A stretch of 64,000 bases of DNA from Neorhizobium populisoli (lineage in GTDB: Bacteria > Pseudomonadota > Alphaproteobacteria > Rhizobiales > Rhizobiaceae). Where the stretch lies: positions 434,001-498,000 of the forward strand of contig NZ_JAHYCB010000002.1 in NCBI RefSeq assembly GCF_019430945.1, read 5' to 3'. This document shows positions 55,998 through 64,000 of this stretch, one piece after another. Position 1 is the first letter of the stretch; the number at the start of each line of letters is the position of its first letter. Made by a program: the position numbers and the translations under genes. Under the pieces are notes generated by a model. It searched no databases, was not told where the DNA came from, and saw only the letters and a program-made list of their open reading frames with translations.

Positions 55998-57391
55998 CCG
56001 ACCCTATTCCCCGCAATCGTCAGATGCTTGAACCCCTGCCCATCACCCCGCCCCAGTTCTCCCGTAGCCGGCGCCTTCCATCGATAACCGATCAGCGCGC
56101 CGTCCTTCATGCCCTCGAACACATTGTTGGCGATCAGCGCGCTGCCGGCGCCTTCCGCCACCGTCACCGCACAACCGACCTTGGCCTGACGCACGATATT
56201 GCCCGTGGCGACCACATTGCGCAGATAGGGGCCGAAACCGAGCGCCAGACCCCAGAGCGGCACGCTTTCGATCACGTTGCCGGTAATCGCCGTATCCGCC
56301 TCGACGCTGATGCCGACGCCGAAGATCGCTTCGTCCAGCAAATAGGGGCCAGTGGCTTTCAGGTTGCGCACGATGTTGTTGGCGACCGTCGCCAGCCGGC
56401 CGCCCTCGTTGAAATTGACGATCGAAATGCCGTTCGCCGCGCCATCGACGATATTGCCGGAGATCAGCGCACCTTCGAAGGCAAATTCCGCATAGATCGC
56501 CGTTTCACCCGAGTTGAAACACTGGTTGTTGGCGATCTGCGCGTTCGAGGAACTGTTGGCGCGGATCGCCGAGAAGGCCGAGTCCGAGATATGGTTGCCG
56601 CTCACCATTACGTTGTCGGCACGAAACAGGTTGATGGCATTGCCATATTGCCCGGTACCGCCGTTCGTCGCGCCGATCCGGTAAAGCCGGTTGCCGGTGA
56701 CGATCGTGCCGTCGACGCCCTTCGTCCAGCGATGGATCAGGATGCCGCCATTGCCGCAGTCGAAGACCGTATTGCCGGTAACCAACAGGCCGGAGCTTTC
56801 CACGGCATAAAGCCCGTATTCGGCAGCGCCCGAAATGCGGGTCCGGTCCAGCCGCCCGCCGCAGCGTTCCAGTTGGACTGCAACCTTGCGGGAGCCGACG
56901 ATCTCGCAATTGTCGATCGTCGCGTCGGCGACGCCGCGCAGATGCACGAGTGCCGGCGTCTGGTCGTCCAGCCAGCGGTTGCCGCCATCGATGACGATGT
57001 TGGAAAGCTCGATGCGCCGGGCGCCATCGGCCCGCAGCATATATCCATCGCCGGAATAGATGAGGCGTGACGCGCCGGGCACGCCGGTAAGGCGTGTGCC
57101 GTCCGGCAGGTCGAGATCGGAAACGGGATAATTGCCAGGCGGCAGGAAGACCGGCGTGTTCTGGCGGGCGGCCTTTGCGATGAGATCGCGCAATTTGCGG
57201 CTCTGCCTGTCGCCACCTCCAGGTGTAATGCCGTTCTGTCCGGCATCGATCGATCCGCGCAGATCCACTGTCGAGACGCTGGAGGGAGCCGCGAATGCCT
57301 GTCGCGGCAGTCCGCCGGCGCCCATGCCCAGGGCAAGTCCGCCGCCGAACCCCTGCGCAAGCATCGTCAAAGCTGTCCGTCTCGAAATCAT
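55994..57391 (-). CDS. Tat-exported right-handed beta-helix protein (TIGR03808 type)
   Basis: A 465-residue protein beginning MISRRTALTMLAQGFGGG, a twin-arginine signal with cleavage near residue 35 (QAFAAPS). The mature part is a parallel beta-helix: a pectate-lyase-like start (PVFLPPGNYPVSDLDLPDGT) and repeated coils of G-N-x-V/I type such as VTGNTVFDCGNGGILIH, VSGNHISDSAFSAIR and ISGNIVDGAANGISI. It matches the TAT-translocated repetitive protein family in length and layout. A glycan-binding or -cleaving role in the periplasm is inference. GGAG lies nine bases before the ATG at 57391. Confidence 0.88.
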   Translation of the reverse strand: MISRRTALTMLAQGFGGGLALGMGAGGLPRQAFAAPSSVSTVDLRGSIDAGQNGITPGGGDRQSRKLRDLIAKAARQNTPVFLPPGNYPVSDLDLPDGTRLTGVPGASRLIYSGDGYMLRADGARRIELSNIVIDGGNRWLDDQTPALVHLRGVADATIDNCEIVGSRKVAVQLERCGGRLDRTRISGAAEYGLYAVESSGLLVTGNTVFDCGNGGILIHRWTKGVDGTIVTGNRLYRIGATNGGTGQYGNAINLFRADNVMVSGNHISDSAFSAIRANSSSNAQIANNQCFNSGETAIYAEFAFEGALISGNIVDGAANGISIVNFNEGGRLATVANNIVRNLKATGPYLLDEAIFGVGISVEADTAITGNVIESVPLWGLALGFGPYLRNVVATGNIVRQAKVGCAVTVAEGAGSALIANNVFEGMKDGALIGYRWKAPATGELGRGDGQGFKHLTIAGNRVG

Positions 57392-57617
57392 GCAATTGCG
57401 CTCCATGCCGTCAACGAAGCATTTTCCATGCCATTCCTTTGTATTGTGGTAACGGCAAATAGTTTTGGATGGTCACGAAGAAAAGCTTCTTTGCTGCGGT
57501 CAATCATGGCAATTTCGCGATGTTTTTAAGTAAGGGTAAGGAATTTCACGTCATGCTAATGGGCGTTGCGGCGGGATACTTGCAGTTTATCTAATGAATT
57601 GAAGAGGAGTCGCAGGG

Positions 57618-59135
57618 ATGGTGGGAACCCTGTCATTCAGTGCATCCCCGATATTCGAGCCCGAAACCATGGATGAATTGTGCAGCCGCCTGCTGCGTGT
57701 CTCCACGGAAACCGATATCGATTTCGACGTGGCACTCGTCACGCGCGAACTCGAAACCCGTGCCCTTTTGGATCAGCTGCCGGACTTCATCTACGTGAAG
57801 GACCGCCGCAGCCGTTTCGTTTTCGCCAATGCCGCCGCCGGCCGCAACAGCCAGTATCATGACAGCGATGACCTGATCGGCAGGACCGATTTCGATATTC
57901 TCGACCGCGAGACCGCCGATGCCCTTTTTGCCGTCGAGCAGGAAGTCATGTCGAGCGGAATGTCGGTTGAAGGGAAAGAAGAGCGCATCAAGCTCGTCGA
58001 TGGCCGCATTCTCTGGCTGATGACCTCAAAGATGCCGCTGCGCAACGAGGCGGGCCAAGTTGTCGGGCTTGTCGGCATTTCTCGTGACATCACAGACCGC
58101 AAACGCCAGGACGACCGGCGCCACGGCCACGCTCGGTTGCTGGAAATGATCGCGCGCGGCCAGCCGCTTCAGGTCGTTCTGGATGCGCTCGTGCGCACTG
58201 TGGAAGATGAGCTCGACGGTATCACGGCCTCCGTATTGCTGCTGGAGGAGGGCACCGACCGGCTGCGCCACGGCGCCAATACCCGCCTGCATCCGGCCTA
58301 TGTGAAACTGATCGACGGTATCGAGATCGGGCCGAAGGTCGGATCCTGCGGTACGGCCTCCTGGCGGCGCGAGCCGGTCTTCGTCAAGGACGTGCTCGAA
58401 GACCCGTTATGGGAAAACTATCGTGAACTCGCGATGATGTTCGGCTTCCGCTCCTGCTGGTCGACGCCGATCATGGGCGTTGACGGCCAGGTGCTCGGCA
58501 CGGTCGGTCTTTATTCCAATACGCCGCGCGAACCGACCGAGCTGGAACTTGAATTGACCGCCATGGCGACAGATATCGCCGGCATCGCCATCGAACGCTC
58601 CCGCAGCGAGCAGCGCATCCAGCACATGGCGCATCACGACCCGTTGACGGGCCTGCCCAACCGCGCGCTGTTCTGGACCCAGTTCAGCCGGTCGCTGCTG
58701 GAAGCGCAGCGTGAAAACCGCAAGATCACCGTCGCCTATATCGACCTCGACAATTTCAAGCAGATCAACGATACGCTTGGCCACGCGGCCGGTGACGAAG
58801 TCCTGAAGACGCTTGCCGCGCGGATGATCAGCTGTGTTCGGGCGACCGATCTGCTCGTGCGTCTCGGCGGCGACGAATTCGCCATCGTCTTCAGCAACCT
58901 CAACCATGACGAACTCGGCGTGTTGCGCCGTCTCCAGGAACTGCGCGGCGCAATCTCGCGGCCGATCACAGTCGAGGAAAAGAGCGTCGTCGCCACCTGC
59001 AGCATGGGCGTCGCCTTCTATCCGCAGGATGGATCGACGCCGGAGGCTCTGCTCGCACGGGCAGACCAAGCCATGTACGAGGCCAAGGGCATGGGGCGCA
59101 ATGCGCTCAAGGTGTCGGTGGCCGAGGGGCTTTAG
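57618..59135 (+). CDS. PAS-GAF-GGDEF diguanylate cyclase
   Basis: A 505-residue sensor that should make cyclic-di-GMP. PAS covers residues about 45-160 (LPDFIYVKDRRSRFVFANAAA), GAF about 180-330 (VEDELDGITASVLLLEEGTDRL, FRSCWSTPIMGVDGQVLG) and GGDEF about 345-500. The active site is intact: GGDEF at residues 417-421 in VRLGGDEFAIVF, and R-A-T-D just before it is a feedback I-site. No membrane segment is seen. GAGGAG precedes the ATG at 57618. The last four bases overlap the convergent ParE gene. Confidence 0.93.
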   Translation: MVGTLSFSASPIFEPETMDELCSRLLRVSTETDIDFDVALVTRELETRALLDQLPDFIYVKDRRSRFVFANAAAGRNSQYHDSDDLIGRTDFDILDRETADALFAVEQEVMSSGMSVEGKEERIKLVDGRILWLMTSKMPLRNEAGQVVGLVGISRDITDRKRQDDRRHGHARLLEMIARGQPLQVVLDALVRTVEDELDGITASVLLLEEGTDRLRHGANTRLHPAYVKLIDGIEIGPKVGSCGTASWRREPVFVKDVLEDPLWENYRELAMMFGFRSCWSTPIMGVDGQVLGTVGLYSNTPREPTELELELTAMATDIAGIAIERSRSEQRIQHMAHHDPLTGLPNRALFWTQFSRSLLEAQRENRKITVAYIDLDNFKQINDTLGHAAGDEVLKTLAARMISCVRATDLLVRLGGDEFAIVFSNLNHDELGVLRRLQELRGAISRPITVEEKSVVATCSMGVAFYPQDGSTPEALLARADQAMYEAKGMGRNALKVSVAEGL

Positions 59136-59461
59136 CCGTCGGTTTCGGAGTCGTCCGCGGCGTCCAGACCGAAATGGCTGGCCGCGTCGCGATGACCTTC
59201 GAGGATATTGACGATCTGGAATTCGTCCCCGACATAGCGGAAGAAGATGTAGCCTTTATAGGCGCTGCTTCTTAACCCTTCGCCGATTTCGTCGCGTGCT
59301 CGTCCCATATGGCCGGGTAAGCTGGCGAGTTTTATACATTTCAGGCGCAATTGGTGCGCAAAGCCGCGACCTATGGCCAGACTGCGGCTTTCACGGGTGA
59401 TGTAAGCTTGAATTTGCGCGATATCCAATCGTGCGCTGGCGAGATAGCGAAGGTGTGGCAA
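59132..59461 (-). CDS. ParE-family toxin (second module)
   Basis: A 109-residue RelE/ParE toxin: LRYLASARLDIAQIQAYITRES, RLKCIKLASLPGHMGRARDEI, YIFFRYVGDEFQIVNILEGHRD. The start is TTG at 59461, directly after the antitoxin stop, with AAGGAAGG seven bases upstream. The C-terminal residues after HFGLD are acidic and read antisense to the cyclase end. Confidence 0.88.
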   Translation of the reverse strand: MPHLRYLASARLDIAQIQAYITRESRSLAIGRGFAHQLRLKCIKLASLPGHMGRARDEIGEGLRSSAYKGYIFFRYVGDEFQIVNILEGHRDAASHFGLDAADDSETDG

Positions 59462-59707
59462 TCAGAAGCCTTCCTTGGCCAGCTTCTCGGCTTCCGCATC
59501 GAGAAATGCTTCAACATCTTCGTCCGTATAGCTTCCACCCGCCTCGATCGACTTCTGGATCGTCTCCCTCAGCGCTACGAGCTTCGCCTCCCGTTCCTCG
59601 ACCAGCCGCAGACCCTCGCGCACCACTTCGCTGGCCGAACCGTAACGGCCGTCGCCCACCGCTTCCTCGATGAATTTTTCCCAACGGGGACCGATCGAAA
59701 CATTCAT
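59462..59707 (-). CDS. ParD-family antitoxin (second module)
   Basis: An 81-residue antitoxin: MNVSIGPRWEKFIEEAVGDG then YGSASEVVREGLRLVEERE, the ParD ribbon-helix-helix, and an acidic C-terminal tail. The ATG at 59707 has GGAGG seven bases upstream. Adjacent to its toxin without overlap. Read opposite to the first ParDE module. Confidence 0.9.
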   Translation of the reverse strand: MNVSIGPRWEKFIEEAVGDGRYGSASEVVREGLRLVEEREAKLVALRETIQKSIEAGGSYTDEDVEAFLDAEAEKLAKEGF

Positions 59708-59772
59708 GGAATTGCCTCCGGTTAGTTCCCTCAAGAATACCGGAATAACAATTTATGCGCAATTCCTGACAT

Positions 59773-60309
59773 TCAGGGGGAGGGCGGGAGGCTTTCTTCC
59801 TGCGCCTTTTCGGCAGTCAGGAAAACGGATTCGAAATCCGTGATGAACTTTTCGAAGAGTATCGAGAACGTATTCAGCTCTTCGGGATCCCAGCCTTCGA
59901 CCACACCGGCGAGCAGCGAACGTTTCACCGCACGTATTTCCGCCAGCAGGCTGTCGCCGAATTCGGTGCGCACGACCAGCGATCGTCGCCCGTCCGCCTG
60001 CGAGGCGTCGCGCTTCAGGATACCGCGGGTGACGAGATCGGCAACCAGCCGGCTGCCGCGCGAAGGATCGATCCGCATCGTTTCGGCAATCGCGCCCACC
60101 GTCACCTCGCCCTCGATGCGCCGCATCGCGTCGAGCACGTCGAGATGCGAAATGTCGAGCCCCGGCGCGATATTGGCGATCGCCGTGCGGCCGATGATCC
60201 GGCGGCCGATCAGCAGCCGCATCCGGCCGATGCTTTCGCTCACACGGGCCACATCCTCCGGGGAGGGGGCGATATCGGCGGCTTGTTTCAAAACAGTCTT
60301 GGTCGTCAT
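59773..60309 (-). CDS. MarR-family transcriptional regulator
   Basis: A 178-residue MarR repressor with the winged helix TVGAIAETMRIDPSRGSRLVADLVTRGILKRDASQADGRRS pattern (residues about 70-112, wing DGRR). It is divergent from the MFS exporter gene and probably represses it through the palindrome between the promoter boxes. The ligand is unknown, typically a phenolic or drug. Confidence 0.92.
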   Translation of the reverse strand: MTTKTVLKQAADIAPSPEDVARVSESIGRMRLLIGRRIIGRTAIANIAPGLDISHLDVLDAMRRIEGEVTVGAIAETMRIDPSRGSRLVADLVTRGILKRDASQADGRRSLVVRTEFGDSLLAEIRAVKRSLLAGVVEGWDPEELNTFSILFEKFITDFESVFLTAEKAQEESLPPSP

Positions 60310-60373
60310 TCCCTTATCATAGCAAAGCGCCCGGTGCTTTCAATCATTGTTTGCGCGATGCATCAAAGTGCCG

Positions 60374-60402
60374 TTGACAATTATATGCTAAAGGCACATA
60401 AA
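60374..60402 (+). promoter_or_regulatory. MFS promoter with embedded MarR-type operator
   Basis: TTGACA (60374-60379) and CATAAA (60397-60402) are spaced 17 bases apart as a sigma-70 promoter. TTATATGC (60381-60388) and GCACATAA (60394-60401), inverted copies at 7 of 8 positions, lie between and over the boxes. Confidence 0.65.
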
Positions 60403-60427
60403 TTTGCCATCACCCTGGAAAGACCTC

Positions 60428-61963
60428 ATGGATATGACCCGCCCGGCGCCTGTGCCGCTCGTCGCCAGCCACCGCCAGCGGCTGGTGATCTTCTGTTTTC
60501 TGCTGACCGCGCTGTTCATGGCGACGCTGGACAACCAGATCGTCTCCACCGCGCTGCCGACCATTGTCGGCGAGTTCGGCGAGCTGGAACGTTTCGGCTG
60601 GATCGGCTCCGCCTATCTTCTGGCCAGCAGTGCGTCCATGCCGATCTACGGCAAGCTCGGCGATCTGTTCGGCCGCAAATACGTGATGCTGGGGGCGATC
60701 GTGCTCTTCACCATCGGCTCGCTGACCTGCGGTCTGGCCTGGTCAATGGATTCGCTGATCGCCTCGCGTTTCCTGCAGGGGCTCGGCGGCGGCGGCATCA
60801 TGGTGTCGATTTTCTCGATCAATGCCGATCTCTTCGAGCCGCGCGAACGGGCCAAATACCAGAGCTATTCCAGCCTTGTCATCATGGCGTCCGGCAGCCT
60901 TGGCCCGCTGCTCGGCGGCACGATGAGCGAGCTGTTCGGCTGGCGTTCGATCTTCCTGATCAACCTGCCGATTGGCATCATCGCCGTCACCGGCATTTCG
61001 CTTCTGCTTCCCTATCGCCGCCCGGTCCGCAAGCCGAAGATCGATTATCTCGGCGCACTGCTGCTGGCCTCGACCGTCGCAAGCATCGTCGTCTGGGCCG
61101 ATAGCGTGACGCTGTTCGGCTCGCTGGTTGCTTGGCAGTCGATGGTCGTCGTGGCGTTCGGCGTCTGCTGTGCCGCGCTCTGGGTCATCGTCGAAAGCCG
61201 CGTGCCGGAACCGATCGTGCCGCTGAAACTCTTCCGCGATTCCACCTTCCCGCTCTTCCTGATCGTTTCCTTCTGCACCGGTTCCGTGGCGATCGGCATG
61301 GCGCAATATTTCGCGCTCTTCCTGCAGACGACGACCGGTCTCTCGCCAACGGTCGCAAGCTTCTGTTTCATCGCCACGACAAGCGGCATCGTCATCGGTT
61401 CGATCTCGACCGGGAGGCTGATCTCGATCACCGGCCGCTACAAGCCCTTCACGCTGATCGGCCTTGGCCTCAACATTGCCGCCCTGTTCATCTTCTCGCA
61501 GCTGCCGGTCGGCACGCCGATCTATTTCATTCTCGGTTTCATGCTGATGCAGGGTCTGGCGATCGGTTTCGGCCAGCAGGCGCCGATTATCGGCGTACAG
61601 AATTCCGCACCGAGAGAAGATGTCGGCGCCGCCACCGGTGCCGTCACCCTGATGCGCATGGCCGGCGCCTCGATCGCCATTTCCATCTATGGCGCGATCG
61701 TCGCGGCCGGCATCCGTGATGTCGGAACGAGCATTCCGGGCGTTGCCGATATCGGCTCGCTGACGCCGACCATGATGCTGGCTTTGCCGGAAGCCTCGCG
61801 CCTTGCGGTCCACGCGCTCTACACGCATGCCTTCACCCCGGTCTTCATGACCGGCAGCGTCATTGCCATCTGTGGTTTCATCGCCGGCTGCATGCTGAAG
61901 CCGGTGCGCCTGCCACCGGCGACTGTTGCCGAGAAAAAGCCGGAGCCGGCCGCCGCGGACTGA
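60428..61963 (+). CDS. MFS multidrug exporter, DHA2 (14-TM) family
   Basis: A 511-residue proton-driven exporter with about 14 hydrophobic helices. Motifs include DNQIVSTALPTIVGEF (motif D1), GKLGDLFGRKYVMLGAIV (motif A), RFLQGLGGGGIM (motif B) and GSLGPLLGGTMSELFGWRSIFLINLPIG (motif C with tail). The ATG at 60428 (MDMTRPAP) has GGAAAG upstream. Divergent from the MarR gene that likely controls it. Confidence 0.93.
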   Translation: MDMTRPAPVPLVASHRQRLVIFCFLLTALFMATLDNQIVSTALPTIVGEFGELERFGWIGSAYLLASSASMPIYGKLGDLFGRKYVMLGAIVLFTIGSLTCGLAWSMDSLIASRFLQGLGGGGIMVSIFSINADLFEPRERAKYQSYSSLVIMASGSLGPLLGGTMSELFGWRSIFLINLPIGIIAVTGISLLLPYRRPVRKPKIDYLGALLLASTVASIVVWADSVTLFGSLVAWQSMVVVAFGVCCAALWVIVESRVPEPIVPLKLFRDSTFPLFLIVSFCTGSVAIGMAQYFALFLQTTTGLSPTVASFCFIATTSGIVIGSISTGRLISITGRYKPFTLIGLGLNIAALFIFSQLPVGTPIYFILGFMLMQGLAIGFGQQAPIIGVQNSAPREDVGAATGAVTLMRMAGASIAISIYGAIVAAGIRDVGTSIPGVADIGSLTPTMMLALPEASRLAVHALYTHAFTPVFMTGSVIAICGFIAGCMLKPVRLPPATVAEKKPEPAAAD

Positions 61964-62000
61964 TCTGGCACAGCGCCTTTTTTGCCCTATCTTCAAGGGC

Positions 62001-63023
62001 ATGAAAAAAGGCATGTCCCCTGGGGCGCTGCTGCACCCCACCCCGGCCGGGCTGTTCTGTCCCATCGGCCGTTTCCATGTCGATCCGGTGCGGCCCGTCG
62101 AGCGGGCCCTGATCACCCATGGCCATTCCGACCATGCCCGCGCCGGCCACACCCATGTGCTGGCGACGCGCCAGACGCTCGACATCATGCGGATTCGTTA
62201 TGGCGAGGATTTCTGCGGCTCCGAACAGACGGCGGCATTCGGCGAGGAGATCGATCTCGATGGCGTGCGTGTGAGCTTTCACCCTGCCGGCCACGTGCTT
62301 GGTTCGGCGCAGATCGCCATCGAAAAGGACGGCCTGCGCATCGTCGTGTCGGGAGATTACAAGCGCGGCATCGACCCGACCTGCGCGCCTTTCGTGCCGG
62401 TCGCCTGCGATGTCTTCATTACCGAAGCCACCTTCGGCCTGCCGGTCTTCCATCACCCCGATCCGAAGGACGAGGTCGAAAAGCTTTTCACCTCGCTTCA
62501 GCAGTTTCCCGAGCGAAGCCATCTGATCGGCGCCTATGCGCTCGGCAAGGCGCAACGGGTGATCCGGCTGATCCGCGACTGCGGTTATTCCGAGCCGATC
62601 TACATCCACGGCGCGCTGGCGAAACTCTGCGACTATTATGTCGGGCAGGGCATCGACCTCGGCGAAATCCGCCCGGCGACGATCGAGAAAAGCAGCCCGG
62701 ATACATTTCGAGGCGCAGTCATCGTCGGCCCGCCTTCGGCTTTCCAGGATCGCTGGGCGCGACGCTTCAACGAACCGCTGATCGCCTTTGCTTCCGGTTG
62801 GATGATGGTACGTCAGCGGGCGAAACAAGGTGGTGTGGAATTGCCGCTGGTGATTTCCGACCATTGCGACTGGCCGGAACTGCTGTCGACGATCGAGGAG
62901 ATCGGGCCGTCGGAAGTGTGGGTGACGCATGGCCGCGAGGAGGCTTTGGTGCGCTGGTGCGAGCTGAAGGGAATACCAGCCAAGCCGCTGCATCTGGTCG
63001 GGTATGAGGATGAGGGGGATTGA
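62001..63023 (+). CDS. Ligase-associated DNA exonuclease (MBL-fold)
   Basis: A 340-residue metallo-beta-lactamase/beta-CASP-type nuclease. The metal motif is ALITHGHSDHARAGHTH, followed by FHPAGHVLGSAQIAI, VVSGDYKRGIDPT, ITEATFGLPVFHH and the final HGREEALVRWC. Proteins of this type sit beside ATP-dependent DNA ligases and act in DNA end processing. The ATG at 62001 (AAGGG upstream) is preferred over a frame back to 61926 that overlaps the MFS end. The ligase gene follows after a palindromic repeat. Confidence 0.92.
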   Translation: MKKGMSPGALLHPTPAGLFCPIGRFHVDPVRPVERALITHGHSDHARAGHTHVLATRQTLDIMRIRYGEDFCGSEQTAAFGEEIDLDGVRVSFHPAGHVLGSAQIAIEKDGLRIVVSGDYKRGIDPTCAPFVPVACDVFITEATFGLPVFHHPDPKDEVEKLFTSLQQFPERSHLIGAYALGKAQRVIRLIRDCGYSEPIYIHGALAKLCDYYVGQGIDLGEIRPATIEKSSPDTFRGAVIVGPPSAFQDRWARRFNEPLIAFASGWMMVRQRAKQGGVELPLVISDHCDWPELLSTIEEIGPSEVWVTHGREEALVRWCELKGIPAKPLHLVGYEDEGD

Positions 63024-63053
63024 TGATGATTACATCTTTGCGCCAGTCCGACA

Positions 63054-63212
63054 GCACCCCCCTCTGCCTTGCCAGGCATCTCCCCCTCAAGGGGGGAGAT
63101 TGGCTAGGGACTCCGACCTCCCTTCAATTGCAAGGCTGGAGTTTGGCAGAACCGGCCCACGAGTCGATCTCCCCCCTTGAGGGGGAGATGGCCGGCAGGC
63201 CAGAGGGGGGTA
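63054..63212. repeat. Palindromic intergenic element, MITE-like
   Basis: Outer ends CACCCCCCTCTGCC and GGCCAGAGGGGGGTA are inverted; inside each lies a smaller palindrome (CTCCCCCTCAAGGGGGGAG and CTCCCCCCTTGAGGGGGAG types). Its outer ends match the short repeat at 8717-8752. It separates the exonuclease and ligase genes, which normally form an operon. Confidence 0.85.
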
Positions 63213-63246
63213 AACCCCACGGCATACCTTCAACGAGGTGGCGCCC

Positions 63247-64000
63247 ATGAAACCCTTCGCCACCCTCCTGGACCGCCTCGTCCTCACCCCATCGCGCAAC
63301 GGCAAGCTCAAACTCCTCGCCGATTATTTTCGCGACACCCCGGACCCTGACCGCGGCTACGGCCTCGCAGCATTGGCCGGCACCCTCGACCTCAAGGGCG
63401 TCAAACCCGCCATGCTGCGCGAACTGGTTCTGGAACGCATGGACGACGTGCTGTTCCGTTATTCCTACGACTATGTCGGCGACCTGGCCGAAACCATCTC
63501 GCTCGTCTGGGATGGCGGCGCCAAGGATACGGTCGATGACGACCATCAGCCGCGGCTGAGCGAAGTCGTCACCCGCATGAACTCGCTGGGCCGCACCGAA
63601 ACGCGCTCCGCCGTCCGCGATCTCCTCGATCGTCTCGACACATCAAGCCGCTTCGCCTTCCTGAAGCTCGCCACCGGCTCGCTGCGCATCGGCGTTTCCG
63701 CCCGTCTCGCCAAACAGGCGCTGTCGGACATGAGCGGAAAAGACGTGACCGAGATCGAAACGCTGTGGCACGGCTTGACCCCGCCCTACATCCCGCTCTT
63801 TGCCTGGCTGGAGGGCAAGGCGGAAAAGCCGGTTCTGGCAACGCCGGCCATCTTCCACTCCGTCATGCTGGCGAACCCGGTCGAAGACGGCGATCTCGAA
63901 AAACTCGATCCGGCCGATTACGCTGCCGAATGGAAATGGGACGGCATCCGCATCCAGATGTCGAGTTATGGCGGCACGAAAAAGCTTTATTCCCGCTCCG
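63247..64000 (+). CDS. ATP-dependent DNA ligase, cisplatin-damage-response type (partial, runs off right edge)
   Basis: The first 251 codons are present. The N-terminal domain (MKPFATLLDRLVLTP to about residue 200) and the beginning of the adenylation domain with EWKWDGIR (Lys near residue 230, the AMP-accepting residue) are visible. This is the long ligase found with the exonuclease just upstream; it is associated with tolerance of DNA crosslinks and breaks. GAGGTGG lies before the ATG at 63247. No stop before the window end. Confidence 0.92.
   Translation, partial: MKPFATLLDRLVLTPSRNGKLKLLADYFRDTPDPDRGYGLAALAGTLDLKGVKPAMLRELVLERMDDVLFRYSYDYVGDLAETISLVWDGGAKDTVDDDHQPRLSEVVTRMNSLGRTETRSAVRDLLDRLDTSSRFAFLKLATGSLRIGVSARLAKQALSDMSGKDVTEIETLWHGLTPPYIPLFAWLEGKAEKPVLATPAIFHSVMLANPVEDGDLEKLDPADYAAEWKWDGIRIQMSSYGGTKKLYSRS

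Noticed and set aside
19336..63212. Repeats considered as a CRISPR array
   Set aside because: The copies are dispersed, palindromic and unequal, with no regular spacers and no cas genes.

Overview
The window is a 64 kb stretch of alphaproteobacterial chromosome, almost certainly from the Rhizobiaceae (Rhizobium, Neorhizobium or Agrobacterium relatives). The signs are high GC coding sequence, an lpiA-acvB pair, a betC-betB-betA choline-sulfate cluster, a rhizobial-type flagellin, a Rhizobium-etli-type asparaginase, an assimilatory APS reductase, and several intergenic palindromic repeats of the rhizobial RIME type. I see no plasmid replication genes, phage genes, insertion sequence or CRISPR array. 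The identification is by family resemblance, not by a database search.

Layout. 1-12 kb: core genes (HAD phosphatase fragment, mutY, a DciA-like gene, ppdK, smc, a DsbA-type thioredoxin) and envelope or metallo-hydrolase genes. 12-16.8 kb: tRNA-Gln, a lipoprotein, tRNA-Pro, then a small surface-polysaccharide island (pyruvyltransferase plus a three-domain sulfotransferase-like/glycosyltransferase/methyltransferase protein), closed by a decayed copy of the tRNA-Pro 3' half. 16.8-28.6 kb: sulfur metabolism (cysN, cysD, APS-type cysH, a divergent Rrf2 regulator, then sbp-cysT-cysW-cysA), with a nitrilase, a DUF1444 protein and a Gre factor between. 28.6-40.3 kb: ClC exchanger, a short LpiA with AcvB, small membrane genes, VapBC, betA/betB/betC and HigBA. 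40.3-50 kb: an EAL-CBS-GGDEF protein, a quinone oxidoreductase whose 3' end is duplicated around a toxin-antitoxin pair, a tiny ORF with a sequestered ribosome site, DUF1127, asparaginase, a luciferase-like oxidoreductase and a lone flagellin. 50-64 kb: shikimate-dehydrogenase-like gene, DeoR regulator, GSTs, LysR, two ParDE modules, a Tat-exported beta-helix protein, a PAS-GAF-GGDEF cyclase, a MarR/MFS efflux pair, and a DNA exonuclease plus ATP-dependent DNA ligase that runs off the right edge.

How genes work together. Sulfate is imported by Sbp-CysTWA, activated by CysDN and reduced by a four-cysteine CysH that should accept APS directly; no APS kinase domain is present. BetC releases choline and sulfate from choline-O-sulfate, and BetA/BetB turn choline into glycine betaine. 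LpiA and AcvB form a translationally overlapping lysyl-phosphatidylglycerol unit, but LpiA lacks the usual flippase half. Five toxin-antitoxin modules plus one antitoxin fragment mark accessory junctions. The most notable items are the tRNA-Pro island, the 32-bp duplicated gene end around the toxin-antitoxin pair at 43.5-44.2 kb, and the thermometer-like leader at 44.3 kb.
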